From NCBI GenBank assembly GCA_015179125.1, contig WHVA01000226.1, positions 1-64,000 on the forward strand: a stretch of DNA of 64,000 nucleotides, in the 5' to 3' direction. Below are positions 1 to 10,348 of the stretch, in pieces. The notes beneath the pieces are model-generated. The model had not been told where the DNA came from and made no database searches. It saw only the letters and a program-made list of their open reading frames with translations. Position numbers and translations under genes: made by a program. The first letter of the stretch is position 1. Each line of letters starts with the position of its first letter. Source of the DNA: Gautieria morchelliformis. Lineage: Eukaryota; Basidiomycota; Agaricomycetes; Gomphales; Gomphaceae.

Positions 1-299
1 ACCTTACGTCCTGTTCGACCAGGACGGCTGGCGGCAGCATTCGCTGCTTGTCCCACTCCTTTCGGCGCGGGTCTTCCGCATCGTGACTGCGTTCGTTGGC
101 TGTGGACTGTCGCGAGCTCGGATGAGTTGTGTTGTGTTCCCCATGTGGGCGGAGGGCTTTCTGGACGTCCTCCAGCGTGGCTGCGTCTTGCAGCCTGATC
201 TCCTTCGCCTGGTGGAGTTCCTTGCCGATTGCCATTAGGGCGGCGGCGGTGTTGTCAAGCTGCGATGCCAGCTGATCGTGCTTGTGGCGCGTTGTAGGG
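1..299 (-). pseudogene. gag-like ORF fragment, open at window edge
   Basis: An open minus-strand frame runs off the left edge. It encodes a hydrophilic, Lys/Glu/Gln-rich stretch (for example LASQLDNTAAALMAIGKEL, then ALRPHGEH and a DAEDPRRKEWDKQRM segment) that looks like the coiled-coil N-terminal part of an LTR-retrotransposon gag. It stops being recognisable where the hairpin-rich repeat begins near 295. It may continue the gag-like fragment at 1815-2336, split by the 295-1814 insertions, but I could not prove the joint. Family assignment is inference. Confidence 0.3.
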
Positions 300-735
300 G
301 AACGGCTGTTCAACCAGCCAAGGAAGGCTGCTCAACCAGCCCTAGTCTTTTCCTTTTGTCTTGACAACATGTAAAAACACATTTGAAGAATTAACAGTAT
401 TTGTATGCTGTTAATATAACTGGGGAAAGGCTTTTCAAACATTCCTCTAGTTATCTTATATTTTTCCTTATTTTTCCAAAGTCTCCATGGCTCAAACTAC
501 CATTTTTCTGTCATTACAGAGTTGTGGATCCTCTAGCACCCACAACTCTGTTCCGGGCGCTCTATTTAAAACTCCGCCGGGCACCTCGGCGGTGGCCGCA
601 TTTTCGGACTTATGGTCACCCAAGCACCCACAAGTCCGGCAGGATGGCTCCCTCAGTATTTCCAGCTGAGTCCCAAACAGTTGCTATATGCAGCCATAGC
701 AACTGTGCAGCCTGTTTGGCTTCACCAAACAATGG
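295..735 (+). repeat. hairpin-rich repeat, copy 1
   Basis: This 441-bp segment matches, in reverse complement, the 441-bp segment 48694-49134 end to end with a small number of substitutions. Both ends are shared: TAGGGGAACGGCTG on one side, CAAACAATGG on the other. It contains no coding potential but a series of short perfect inverted repeats (see copy 2 for positions). A diverged partial copy lies at 23504-23766. Confidence 0.8.
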
Positions 736-754
736 GGATCATGGTCAGTCATGA

Positions 755-1325
755 CAACTAGGCTGTACCAGGCTATGCTCAGCTGTGCTAAGCAGTGCTC
801 TTAGTAATTATGGCTACGAGCCCTAATTGGCTCAGAACTGCTTACTCAGCTTCTGAGTGCCAAATACATGGTTATCTGGAGATACAGCCTCAATGACTCA
901 ACCAATCCAGGCACAACTTGGTGAGTCAGGAGTACATGACTCAGCCAAGCTGTGCTATGGCACATGACCCTTTTCAGTGAGTCATTCCTGACAAATCAAG
1001 CTCTGATTGGTAGGAAGCATGGTAGAGTCCCCTGGAAACTGCCAGTTTCTTCCAACCCTTTCTTCCATCTTCCACAAGCTTCTTCCCCCATTCCATTAAT
1101 AGATAGAAGGTTCTACCTGCTTACTAAGCTCTTGTACATTACAATATAAAAGGAGGCCCTTTGCCTGCCCTTTGAGCAATCAATCTACCCATCTTCTATC
1201 CTACACAGCTTGTGTGACTTGCACATCTTACCTAAGTTCCTAACCCGAACTAGAATACTACTCTTGCTTAGAGTAACTATTCTTAGTTAAGTAGTTGCTT
1301 TACTGCTTAGCCACTTAGCCTAACA
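755..1325 (+). mobile_element. LTR-like segment (putative solo LTR)
   Basis: The segment begins TGACAACTAGG and ends CTTAGCCTAACA, so it has TG...CA ends. It contains a TATA-like ACAATATAAAAGG at about 1141-1153, followed by a C/T-rich stretch typical of an LTR R-U5 region. No second copy or clear target duplication is visible in the window, so the boundaries and the LTR call are inference. Confidence 0.35.
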
Positions 1326-1814
1326 TGCTGGGTGAAACTCTACAGAGTGAGGTTGGCAATCGATTTTCTTGTCAATTAGCACTCCAATACCCGAGACGAG
1401 CTGTTCAGTTGATTTTCCTGTTCAGTGACTTTCACAAGTCAAGTCAAGTTGTGCGTGAAAGCCACTTCATATTACTCTCTCGTTATTGCAGTGCATTGAC
1501 GTTGGTCGACCCAATCCACTTACAAACTCTCCTGCGGAGCCTATTCCCTCTTTTATAAAAAGGAATACTCTTGGACCCCGATAGTGTCCTTGAACCTACA
1601 CACTCTTTTAGTTTATTGTTCAGTGCAGCTAAGAAACACATTGCCTTCTACCTGTAATAACTTGGACTAGTTATTACACAGATTGCAACCAAGGTACAAA
1701 TATTAAATTATTTCCGGAGTTGTGCTGCTGCATTGAATTGGTATTCTACTAGTCGTGTAAACGACACGTTCTGATAGACAGAGGCGTTAGCAATAACACC
1801 AAAGTCTTGAAGGG
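1326..1814. other. Non-coding, second LTR-like promoter segment
   Basis: No convincing gene. A TATA-like CTTTTATAAAAAGG lies near 1548-1561, followed by a pyrimidine-rich stretch, which resembles an LTR promoter region. No partner copy was found, and the rest is unassigned. Confidence 0.25.
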
Positions 1815-2336
1815 TTCCAAAACACGCGTCAGCGTGCTTCGGTGCAGCGCAGCCTGCACCTGTTTGTTCAGGGCCTCTGCCATCTCGTGGTTGATGGCGT
1901 GAGCCCTCGAGCTCTTGCGACTGGAGCTCGAGTATTCCGAGCCCTGACCCTCGTCTGGGGCTCGTCTTTTTTGCCGTCGTCCCCCTTCAGGGACGATCGT
2001 CGTCGCTCTACTTCATGAGCGTCGGTTTGAGTCGTGGCTTTGTGCCCACCTCGACATTGTTGCTCTACCGTCTGACGACGGTGAGACTTCTCTGCCCTTT
2101 CCTTTGTCTCTGGGCAGAGAGGAATGGGGGGGCAGCGCCGGCTCGTTGCCTGGCGTCGTCTCTTCCTCGGCCACACTCGACGAGACGTGGTTGGGGTTTT
2201 CCTCGTCCTCTACTGGGGGGACGAGGGCGGTGAGATCTACGATCTCTCCGTCTTCTATCATCCTGGACTCTTGGTCCAGGGTAGCGTCAGCCATCGTGTC
2301 GCTGGGCTGCACCTGGGGTGTGGACCTCGAGCTCAT
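1815..2336 (-). pseudogene. gag-like acidic ORF with one in-frame TGA
   Basis: A minus-strand frame starts at an ATG at 2336 (MSSRSTPQVQPSDTMADATL) and encodes an acidic N-terminus (DGEIVDLTALVPPVEDEENP). It reads on past an in-frame TGA at 2015-2013 into a basic/serine segment and a helix-like ALNKQVQAALHRSTL. The composition is that of a retrotransposon gag N-terminus; no zinc knuckle is present in the surviving part. The frame is lost in the repeat at 1814. It could be a short host ORF instead. Confidence 0.35.
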
Positions 2337-2510
2337 CGCTCATGTCCATCTTCGACTGCGTGGAATCATCATGCTCACAGCCGACAGTAGAGGGTCTACT
2401 GGAGGGTCTCAACGATGTTTAGTCATCGACGCAGCGATCTTTTTCAAGATTGCTTCGAATCCACTATCGGTTGGTCGCGTGGCGATAAACCGCAGGATAG
2501 TTCAAAAAGG

Positions 2511-2724
2511 TGTAAAGATGTTGATCTTAGGACCTTGTATCACAAGGGCACTGCAGAACTTGACCAATGAGTGGTATTCTGAATGCTATGTAGTGACAGG
2601 TAAGAGTAAGATGTGATGGGAACCGCTGGCCGGTTCCCATGCATAAACTATACAGTGGGTCCCTAAGGGGCCCACTGGGATTATGTAATAACTATTGTAC
2701 ATGTAGATACATAGGTTATTTACA
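2511..2724 (+). repeat. 214-bp dispersed repeat, TGTAAA...TTTACA ends, copy 1
   Basis: Begins TGTAAAGATGTTGATC and ends GGTTATTTACA. The same sequence recurs in the same orientation at 46982-47189 with roughly 90% identity. The ends are short inverted repeats of the LTR TG...CA type. No direct target repeat is visible at either copy. It may be a short solo LTR or a non-autonomous element. Confidence 0.65.
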
Positions 2725-2802
2725 CACTCGCAGTTAGCTCAGTACATACTCAATGAGATTCACACAGCGGCCTGTAGGCTAAAATGCAGGCATCACTGAC
2801 TA

Positions 2803-3415
2803 TGCATCCACCTGGAATGGGTGCCGGGGCATATGGAAATAGAAGGGAACAAACTAGCTGATGCACAGGCAAAAATGGTCACCAAAGGCAACATCTCCAG
2901 TGCCACAGATCTGCCAGCCCTACTGAGGAAATGCCTCCCAGCCAGCATCTCAGCCCTCAAGGCACACCACAAGCAAACCATTCTCCACCACTGGCAAAAG
3001 TTATGGTCACAATATCCACGGTTCCAGCATATGTCCAAGATCAATTCAGCTATGCCCAGCCAGAAGATCTGCAGGATACTCACCTCCCTCCCCCACCATG
3101 CCTCAAGCATAATTGTCCAGCTATGCATGGGCCATGTCTCTCTAAACCATTTCCTCAAGAAGATAAAGGCTGCAGATTCAGCCCTCTGTAAATGATGCCA
3201 TCAGCCTGAGACGGTTGTGCACTACCTGAAAGTCTGCAGGAGGTTTTGTGCAATAGTGCAGCCAGCTAAGGCACAAAGTAGGCAATGCTAGTCACTCTAT
3301 TCGACGCCTGCTTGGCGATCCAAAGGTTATCCCTAAAACACTATGCTACATTCAAGACACTGGCCACTTCAAGAAGTATACTGACATTGCCCCACATGGC
3401 GATCGTAGATCCTAA
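2803..3415 (+). pseudogene. LINE (Tad-like) RNase H and C-terminal remnant
   Basis: The frame from 2803 reads HLEWVPGHMEIEGNKLADAQ, the last RNase H motif (H and D) of LINE-type elements. It runs to a TGA at 3193-3195, just before a CHQPETVVHYL segment, and a further frame encodes RRLLGDPKVIPKTLCYIQDT, the usual LINE C-terminal motif. The RT domain and upstream part are absent and the frame is broken at least twice, so this is a 5'-truncated dead copy. It belongs to a different family from the LINE at 24886-33721. Confidence 0.7.
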
Positions 3416-5196
3416 GCCCTTCCCCATAGACTCATACAGCCCCCAGATGCTGACCTCACCCCACAGACCCTGCACAATACTACACTCAGCTCTCGCTTCC
3501 AGCTGATCTTCTTACATGAGGGATTGGCCCTCCTATGCCTCCCCAGCCAATTCTCATACACCCCAGTCTCTCTGCACACACCCATCCTCCTGCTTACTCA
3601 CAACATACCCTAATGTTCTGTCATGTATCACCTGTGGATGCACTGGGGATGCGAGGAGTTTTGACCGCCACTAGGGGACCAGCGGCTGGCTTCCTCTGCG
3701 GCAAGAGACAAAGTGTCACCGTCCTAAAAGCACAGCAGGTTTAGAATCATATCTCCCGCCTTTTACTAGATTGGCCAGGTGCGTCTGCAGGCAGCCTCAG
3801 AAGTCATGTATCATTCATGTATGGGCAACACCATCCGACACAGTAGTTGCATTAGAGTACCTAGCTACCCCAACCGTAGATACAGTGAGGACGTTGGCGT
3901 TACTGGGAGCAAGGTCTATAGACCTGTGGACCTGGACCACTATGGGCGCTGAAGGAACGCTGAGGTCACACCAGTGAGGTCACACGTGCCACGCAATATT
4001 CCCAACCATCCAGGATGCTGCTGGGCGACGTCGTAAAGAAGGTGCGGTTGACAAACTGTGCCACTGCACTTGCAGACAGACAGAGCACAAAGAAAAGTTT
4101 GGCGTGCAGACGACATATGGTGATTTTGGGTCTATACAGCCTAGCATGCACCTATTGGTACCCTGGCTGTCGTGCTGTCCGCTGAACGGGGCGTGTATTC
4201 AAAGTTTGACGTTCTTTCAGCGAGTTTCGGAGGGGCGCTTTATCATTTGTCACTTGATCAGGGCGAAGCTCCATGTACATAACGAACTGGAAGCTCGTTG
4301 AGCTTGAGGGTACTGATGTCAGTCGGCACGTGTGACAGTCTTGCAACGCGTGCTTCGGCGGAAAATATACAAGATTGAATTAGCATTGGGTTCATGTCTC
4401 GCTCAGCGGGCCAGTGACTTGTAGTAAACGGGCATGTCATTCTGTGTCTGAGTCAGAGAACATTCGCATTTTCTTTGAGACAGCGAAGTTTGCGTAGCAG
4501 GGCAATTACAGGAAGGCACTCCGAATGATCATGACTTGTAATAAACGGGCATGTCGTTCCATGTCTGAGTCAGAGAACACGTGTTTTCTTTGAGACAGAC
4601 CATGTGCCCTATGGGGCCGTGGTGAAGAACCCACCAATGGAAGAGACTGACGGATACCTTCAGCATCATGGATTCGACGCGCCAAAGTTCGAAACAGTGG
4701 TCTATGGGACCCAGATACACATCCCTTCCGGCCTCCATATTCCAGGATACCCAAGGTCTGACAGTCCCCTCTCCAACCTTCCAGATGACGATCAAATCAT
4801 GCTAGAACCTCCGGGTATGTGTTATACATGATAACGCTGAAGTGCCGATGGCTAATATTCTTTGCGCGATAGAAGATGATCCTCTGAGCTGTGGTCGTGG
4901 ACGCCCACCCAAATTGAAAACTCTTTCTGCGGCGCTGGCTCGCTTGAGAGAGAAAAGGACTGTTCGGCTACACTTGAGACGGAAGACTTCAAGTTATAGG
5001 GATCCGAGCCCCCCACAAACACAAACCAGCGATATGCGTCGTGCGATGCCGAACCTTTCACTTGAGACTTGAGAACTTGAAGACAAGCATAAAACGGAAC
5101 AAGGAAAGGCAGGGAGTGTCTCATCAAGCAAGTTGCGCAAAGGGAAGGTAAGCCAGTCTCCAGTAGTGATGTTGGGCGGATACATCTAGCGTCTAA
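3416..5196. other. Unassigned region
   Basis: No gene is recognised. Two short plus-strand ORFs (4604-4831 and 4842-5072) have no recognisable domain. The second contains a GRGRPPK string of AT-hook type, which is too little to call. The palindrome GGTCTATAGACC near 3913 resembles the half-site of the larger palindrome at 5803-5828. Confidence 0.5.
4415..4598 (+). repeat. Direct repeat of about 68 bp, two copies
   Basis: Copies at 4415-4483 and 4532-4598 both begin TGACTTGTARTAAACGGGCA and end TTTTCTTTGAGACAG. They differ by a handful of substitutions and a short indel, and are separated by about 48 bp. Function unknown; probably a local tandem duplication. Confidence 0.7.
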
Positions 5197-5524
5197 TTAA
5201 TCAACAATCAGAATTTCCTGGTCATCCTGGATCAGCACTCGGTATGGTATTTCTTCTGATTCCTCCTTCACACGTCCCTTTTTCCATTCCCCTTTCCCAT
5301 GTACCTTCGCCTTTCCTTTCCCTTTTCCTTGTGATATCGCTTGCTGAATATCATCGTCTGAGGCCACAAAGGTTTGATGCCCATACTTGGCACTTGACTC
5401 CCATGTCTCCATCACGCCGTCAGGATCGAGGTCAAGATCAGAAGCAATGAGCAGCATTGAAACCTCAGGCACTAAGACCAGCTCAAGGAACTCCTTGTGT
5501 AACAGTGGCCGTATATGCTCAAGC
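5197..5524 (-). pseudogene. RTC4-like domain exon
   Basis: The minus-strand frame reads EHIRPLLHKEFLELVLVPEV, then SMLLIASDLDLDPDGVMETW and ESSAKYGHQTF. This is the pattern of the C-terminal half of RTC4-type domains (restriction of telomere capping protein 4), which are common in Agaricomycete proteins: a V/L-LVPE-x-x-x-LLIxxDL core followed by SxxYG. It ends with a Lys/Gly-rich tail and a stop at 5199-5197. An AG acceptor (ACTCTAG) sits just upstream at 5525. Other exons were not found, so it may be a gene relic. The family call is from memory of the motif. Confidence 0.4.
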
Positions 5525-5802
5525 TAGAGTGTTGGACCCTCGAGGCCCAGCGCCCTGGGATCCACTGGAAACATGTTCTGCAGGGCCTGAAAGAGGCTTT
5601 GAGTAACTGGGCAAGTGGTGGTAGAGGTGGCGGTGGCACAGGGTGCATTGGCGGGATGCTGTACCAAACACTTGAAGAATGAAAATTTTTTTACCCAGTT
5701 CCACAATGTATACTAATTATATACACGTCAGCCTATTTATCTGTGTATGCGTTATGTATCTATCTGTGTGGGGATGGGTGCTAGTGGGGAGGTCTATGGT
5801 GT

Positions 5803-5828
5803 GGTCTATGGACCGCGGTCCATAGACC
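5803..5828. other. Perfect 26-bp palindrome
   Basis: Half-site GGTCTATGGACCG is followed immediately by its exact reverse complement. A partial half-site (GGTCTATGGTGT) precedes it at 5791. It lies about 130 bp upstream of the TATA box of the tyrosine-recombinase element, so it could be part of that element's terminus or an unrelated protein-binding site. Confidence 0.8.
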
Positions 5829-5945
5829 TGTCTCCCAGCAGCGCGGAACTTCTGGATAGGGATTGGACAAAGTACAGCGTTGTCCAGGATCTATGACACG
5901 AACCACGTGACTTTTCTCTCCACATTCCACAAACTTCTTTTCTAT

Positions 5946-6139
5946 TGTCCCAATGCTATATAAGCCCCACATTCCGCCTACCTCTCTTCGCGTCCTTCTC
6001 ACATATCTCGCGCTCGATAGCCATAAAGGCTTCGAGCCTTTTCTTTTCACAGATATAGCGAGCATTCGAAGTGGCACTCCGCAGCGGCACGTTATTCCGC
6101 CGAGCAGTCCCGTCTTACCAACTCGACGCCTCGTCCTAC
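5946..6139 (+). promoter_or_regulatory. Putative promoter/leader of the tyrosine-recombinase element
   Basis: CTATATAAGC at 5956-5965 is a good TATA box. It is followed by a C/T-rich leader and then by the first in-frame ATG at 6140. Assignment to the element rests on position only. Confidence 0.45.
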
Positions 6140-7267
6140 ATGGCACCAACCGGGACTGACGCTCCGACCTCTCGCTCTAGGGACAAGCAGCCCACTCGGC
6201 CCTCCTCAGATGCCACGGTGCCACCTTCCCCTCACCCTGCCGCTCCTTCAGCTTCAGGAAGCGGCCCGTTCCCGCCTTTCCAGCAGCAAGCGCCGACTAT
6301 CGACGAACGACTAACTGTGCTCGAAAACTCGCTCTCCCAGCTGCTATCTGTCCTGTAGCAAACGCCTCAGACTCAGCAGCCCCTGCAGCAGCCAATGTCG
6401 TCAGGTCCTGCCCTGCAGCAAATGCCTCAGACTCAGCAGCCCCTGCAGCAGCCAATGTCGTCAGGTCCGCCGCAGCAACCCCTCCCCTCCCAGCTTTCGC
6501 AGCCATTGCCCCCTTTACTGCCCACTGGGCTCACCCCATCTACCGCCCCCCCGTCTCAAGGAGCTTCGTTTGTGCCACCCATTTCATTGAATCCTGCCTC
6601 AGGTATGTCTCTCAACCGCTCCTTTCCTCATGTCGAGCCTGCGCTGCGGCTAGCGATCGCCAAAAACGAGTTCCATCCATCTCAATTGTACAAGCTGGAC
6701 GCTACGGTCAAGGAACGCCCTAAGCCGAAGACCTTTGAGATAACTGATAGCGGTGAATTTCTGCAACAAGAAAGAGACGCTTCTCCAAAAGACTACCCCT
6801 CCTTCCGTGCCCTTTACGATCCTCTAGTCACTTACTTCGAAATCCTGGAGTATTTTATCATATCGTCAGGCAATATCCCCGCTATCCACCAAGTGGTTCT
6901 AGGTTGCTCCGAATATCTACGCATTCTTTACCAGGTGTACATGCATTATGACTGGCCCGCAGTCCTCCAGTATCACTTTATGTTCCATAATCGCCGTCTA
7001 GCTGAGATGCGCGAAGGCGACTACACAGGATGGCGTGTCATGGATGCCGAGCTTGCGTCCCTCTACCTCTACGGGAATCCAAAACCTACTTCAAGAAAGG
7101 CTCCCTCCCAGTCTAGCTCATCCAATGGGAAGCAAGTTTGCTTCGCCTTCCAAGTAGGGAAGTGCGTGTCACCTTGCACGCACGGTCGTCTGCACAAATG
7201 CAAAACCTGTGCTAGCCCCGACCATGGTCGATCGGCGTGCACTGAAAAAACCAAGGCTTCGGCCTAG
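6140..7267 (+). pseudogene. gag-like protein of the tyrosine-recombinase element
   Basis: I chose the ATG at 6140 (MAPTGTDAPTS) because it is the first in frame after the TATA box. The N-terminal ~170 residues are Pro/Gln/Ser-rich and contain two copies of a 60-bp repeat (about 6353-6472). A globular region follows, and the C-terminus has a Cys/His cluster (CFAFQVGKC...CTHGRLHKCKTC...DHGRSAC), plausibly zinc- and RNA-binding. A TAG at 6356-6358 interrupts the first repeat unit where the second unit has CAG, so it is a C-to-T nonsense mutation. The frame ends at TAG 7265-7267, in the same frame as the downstream RT ORF. Confidence 0.65.
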
Positions 7268-9115
7268 GAGGCAGGCAGGGCGAGTGGGCTCCTACCATCC
7301 CCGTCCACCCCTCGTCCTAGCCCACAGGACATTTCATCCAGGTCTACCTACCGGTTTATTTCCACTTCTAGCAATGCTTCCCCTGACCCCATGGTCCTCT
7401 CTGACACATTACCCTACTCTGAGCATTTTTGCCCCCGCCCTTCATTGCCACCCCGTCCGAATACCGACCCTCGCTGCAATGGCGTGCCATCCTCGACCGA
7501 GGACCTTCCTAGTATTACTAGCCCCTTAGTAAAATCCGCGTGGGATTTTTATCTTAAGGATTACCCTGACCGGTATTTTGTTGATTCACTGCTGCACATA
7601 ATAGAATTCGGTGCCAACCTTGGCTTTTCTGGTGCTGATCACAATCAACCTTGTCGTAATTTGAAGAGCGCCTTGGAATTCCCAGATTCCATCCGCAAAG
7701 CGATCGATGCCCTTCTCAGCAGTCGCCATGCCTTAGGACCATTCTCTGCTCCTCCCTGCCTGAACTTTCGTTGTTCGCCTCTTGGCACTGTAACACGTCC
7801 TCGTAAGCCCCTGAAGAGGAGACTTATTCACCACCTATCGTGGCCAGACGGTACCTCTGTGAATGATGGCATTCCTGAAGCTGAGGGGCATATCCGATAT
7901 GAAGCTTTTGACCAAGCTGTCGCTGCTGTTGCAGCCTTTGGCAAAGGGACACTCCTAGCGAAACTCGACCTCAAAGAAGCCTTCCACCATATCCCAGTTC
8001 GGCCCGCAGACTGGCACATTCTGGGCTTTGAATGGCAAGGCCTCTACTATCACGCCGTTGTTTTAACCTTCGGCCTTAAGTCCGTGCCCTACATTTTTAA
8101 TCTCTTTGCAGAAGCCCTCCACTGGATCATCCAACGGCACATACCCGGTAATCTGAAACATTACTTAGACGACTTTCTGCCCATTTTTATGCCCTCCACC
8201 CCCCTTCCTCTCGCTAACCAGGCAGTTGACTGGATACAAGCCCTGGGCCACCAGCTCGGCCTCTCTTTCCAGGACGAAAAGACTATCCGCCCATCCACTC
8301 ACGTGGAATTTTTAGGGCTGGACTTAGACTCTATAGCGATGGAAGCCCGCCTGCCTGAAGAGAAACTTTGCTATTTGCGGGACCTGCTCCTAGAATGGCT
8401 CTCCCGTCGCTGTTGCTCTTTACATGACTTGCAACACCTAGTTGGGTTCTTGCAGTTCTGCTCCCAAGTTATCCCACACTCTCGTGCATTTTTGCGCCGG
8501 CTAATTAGCTTCTCTACCTCTTTCAAGTCTCCCCATGCCATCCGCCACATACCTGCTTATGCACGTGCTGAAATCCGGTGGTGGCACACTTACGCCTTCC
8601 AGTGGAACGGTATCCGCCTCATTTCGCCGCAGTACGAAACACTACACGTCTATACCGATGCAAGTGGGAAGAAGGGCATAGGGGGCATCTTTGAGAGAGA
8701 GTGGTTCTCAAGTCGCGTGCCTAGGCGCTTCCGCGACCGCGTCATTCAATTCAAAGAGATTTATGCAGTTTTGCAAGCAATCCTTCGCTGGGGTCATCTC
8801 TGGAAGCACAAGCACGTGGTCTTCCATGTAGTTAGGGCCATCGAAAATGACACGAACTGGTCCATGCATGTGATGACGACCCTTCGGATGATCGTTATGC
8901 TAGCAGCGCAGCTCGAATTTTCCTACTCCTCTTCCTGGCTTTCTTCTTCCGCTAATACGCTCGCTGACTACGCTTCTCGTTACATGTACTCCCACCTGTT
9001 CGAATCCGCCCCCTACCTCAACCCGCAGCCCACCTCGCCCCACCATCCGACTATTGGTATGAGACGCACCCTCACATGTCAAAACTCGCGGCATTCTGGC
9101 TATGGCATGGCTTAG
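7268..9115 (+). CDS. Reverse transcriptase-RNase H of the tyrosine-recombinase element
   Basis: The frame is open directly after the gag stop and has an ATG at 7391. RT motifs: LLAKLDLKEAFHHIPV (first catalytic Asp), FGLKSVPYIFN, and HYLDDFL (catalytic YLDD) at about 8160-8177. RNase H follows with LHVYTDASGKKG, FKEIYAVL and NTLADYASR supplying the acidic residues. It catalyses cDNA synthesis from element RNA. The ORF is intact to TAG 9113-9115 and shares its frame with gag, so translation needs read-through or the TAG is a mutation. Confidence 0.75.
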   Translation, partial: EAGRASGLLPSPSTPRPSPQDISSRSTYRFISTSSNASPDPMVLSDTLPYSEHFCPRPSLPPRPNTDPRCNGVPSSTEDLPSITSPLVKSAWDFYLKDYPDRYFVDSLLHIIEFGANLGFSGADHNQPCRNLKSALEFPDSIRKAIDALLSSRHALGPFSAPPCLNFRCSPLGTVTRPRKPLKRRLIHHLSWPDGTSVNDGIPEAEGHIRYEAFDQAVAAVAAFGKGTLLAKLDLKEAFHHIPVRPADWHILGFEWQGLYYHAVVLTFGLKSVPYIFNLFAEALHWIIQRHIPGNLKHYLDDFLPIFMPSTPLPLANQAVDWIQALGHQLGLSFQDEKTIRPSTHVEFLGLDLDSIAMEARLPEEKLCYLRDLLLEWLSRRCCSLHDLQHLVGFLQFCSQVIPHSRAFLRRLISFSTSFKSPHAIRHIPAYARAEIRWWHTYAFQWNGIRLISPQYETLHVYTDASGKKGIGGIFEREWFSSRVPRRFRDRVIQFKEIYAVLQAILRWGHLWKHKHVVFHVVRAIENDTNWSMHVMTTLRMIVMLAAQLEFSYSSSWLSSSANTLADYASRYMYSHLFESAPYLNPQPTSPHHPTIGMRRTLTCQNSRHSGYGMA

Positions 9116-9988
9116 CTTCCAGCACTCGCAACTCTTACACTACAGGCCAGCGCTCATTCTTTGACTTCGTCCTCACCCACCCTCACCTCAGGGATTCCTC
9201 CGGCTCCGTGTTGCCTGCGATGCCTGTTGCAGTCCTTGCTCCAGAGGATGGTCAGAGGTATAAAGAGGTACATGGGAGAGAAGGACAGGAAGCCTAAACT
9301 CCCGATTACATTCACCATCCTTCGCCAAATTCTTTCCCTTCATCCCATGCCATCCACAACTGGGGACATCAACTACGTCGCCGCTATCTGCCTAGCAGTT
9401 CCTGCCTTCCTGCGTTGCGGCGAATTTACTGTGCGCCGTGCTAAGGCCTTTGACCCTGCTGTTCACCTTACCCGCAGCTGTGTGCGCTTTGAGCCGTCTT
9501 TTGCCTCCCCCAACTATATCGCACTCACCATCCCCTCTTCAAAAACCGATCCATTTCGGAAGGGTGTTTGCCTTTACGTTTCTGCTGCCCCCAGCGCTCC
9601 TACATGCCCTGTAACGATCCTGAAAGCTCTCTACCATGCGGACCCACGATCCCCGGAATCCCCTCTATTCGTCGGGCATGACGGTGCACCCCTCCTTCGC
9701 ACTGACCTCCTTCGACGACTGCGCGAGGATCTTGCCTGCCTAGGATTCAACCCAAGCCATTTCGCTGGACACAGCTTCAGGAGGGGTGGGGCTTCGTCAG
9801 CAGCGGCTGCCGGGTTTAATGACTTTGAACTGCAGCAGCTAGGTAGGTGGCGCAGTGACACCTACAAATTGTACATCGATCCCAACAAGGACCGGTTGCT
9901 CTCCCTCTCTGCGCGCCTCCATTGGGCCGTCCCCAACGCTCAGCCTCCCGAGCCTCCGTCTCTCCACTTCGCTCCAGTCTTGGCTTGA
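9076..9988 (+). pseudogene. Tyrosine recombinase (YR) of the element, frameshifted
   Basis: The N-terminal SAM-like part is read in one frame from 9076 (LAAFWLWHGLASSTRNSY). The catalytic part is in another frame (RMVRGIKRYMGEKDRKPKL...FLRCGEF...HFAGHSFRRGGASSA...LGRWRSDTYKLYI). Visible catalytic candidates are the Arg of FLRCGEF, the His and Arg of HSFRRG, and the Tyr of TYKLY. Near 9235-9250 the frame changes, and about 40 residues usual for the family between the two parts appear to be missing, so an internal deletion is likely. It would integrate circular cDNA by DNA breaking and rejoining. Confidence 0.7.
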
Positions 9989-10348
9989 GCACGGTCCAAG
10001 TCCCGGTCGCGCGAAAGAGCGCCGGCATCGGTATCCAATCCAGTTTACTCACCCAATCCGTCACGACTGAGTAAGCGTAGACAGTGCACCATAAGCGCCC
10101 GGCGCTTCGAGCACAAATTGACCGAGCTCATGCGTTCACACGCGGAGTATAGTAAATTGGCCATCATACTCAGTCTATCTTAAGGTCTGCTTGTGGAGCA
10201 AGGGGATCGGAAATTTTCTATAATACCTGCAAACATATAACGTCTAATACTCTCCAACGAGAATCAAAGTACTTGGGGCCTCAGAGGGAATTTTTTTTCA
10301 CTTAAGCCATCGAGAACATAATCACATAGGACTGAAGGTGTGACTATA
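9989..10348. other. Non-coding: 3' flank of YR element and of RPS22
   Basis: No gene or clear terminal repeat is seen. The right part must hold the RPS22 3' UTR. A motif matching the element's 5' end was not found. Confidence 0.5.

Larger units (their letters stand above)
5946..9988 (+). mobile_element. DIRS-superfamily (Ngaro-type) tyrosine-recombinase retroelement, defective
   Basis: Three coding segments occur in the order gag-like, RT-RNase H, tyrosine recombinase, with no integrase or aspartic protease. This is the diagnostic layout of DIRS/Ngaro elements. I see no methyltransferase domain, which favours Ngaro-like over DIRS1-like. Terminal repeats (split direct or inverted) could not be identified within 5.7-10.3 kb, so the ends are uncertain. 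The copy is dead: two in-frame amber codons and a frameshift/deletion in the recombinase. Confidence 0.75.

Noticed and set aside
4604..5072. Two short plus-strand ORFs as genes, one with an AT-hook-like GRGRPPK
   Set aside because: Each is under 80 codons, with no splice partners, conserved domain or promoter. Chance ORFs are as likely.
6297..6506. Minus-strand Ala-rich ORF over the 60-bp repeats
   Set aside because: It is the reverse reading of the Gln/Pro-rich repeat of the gag-like gene.
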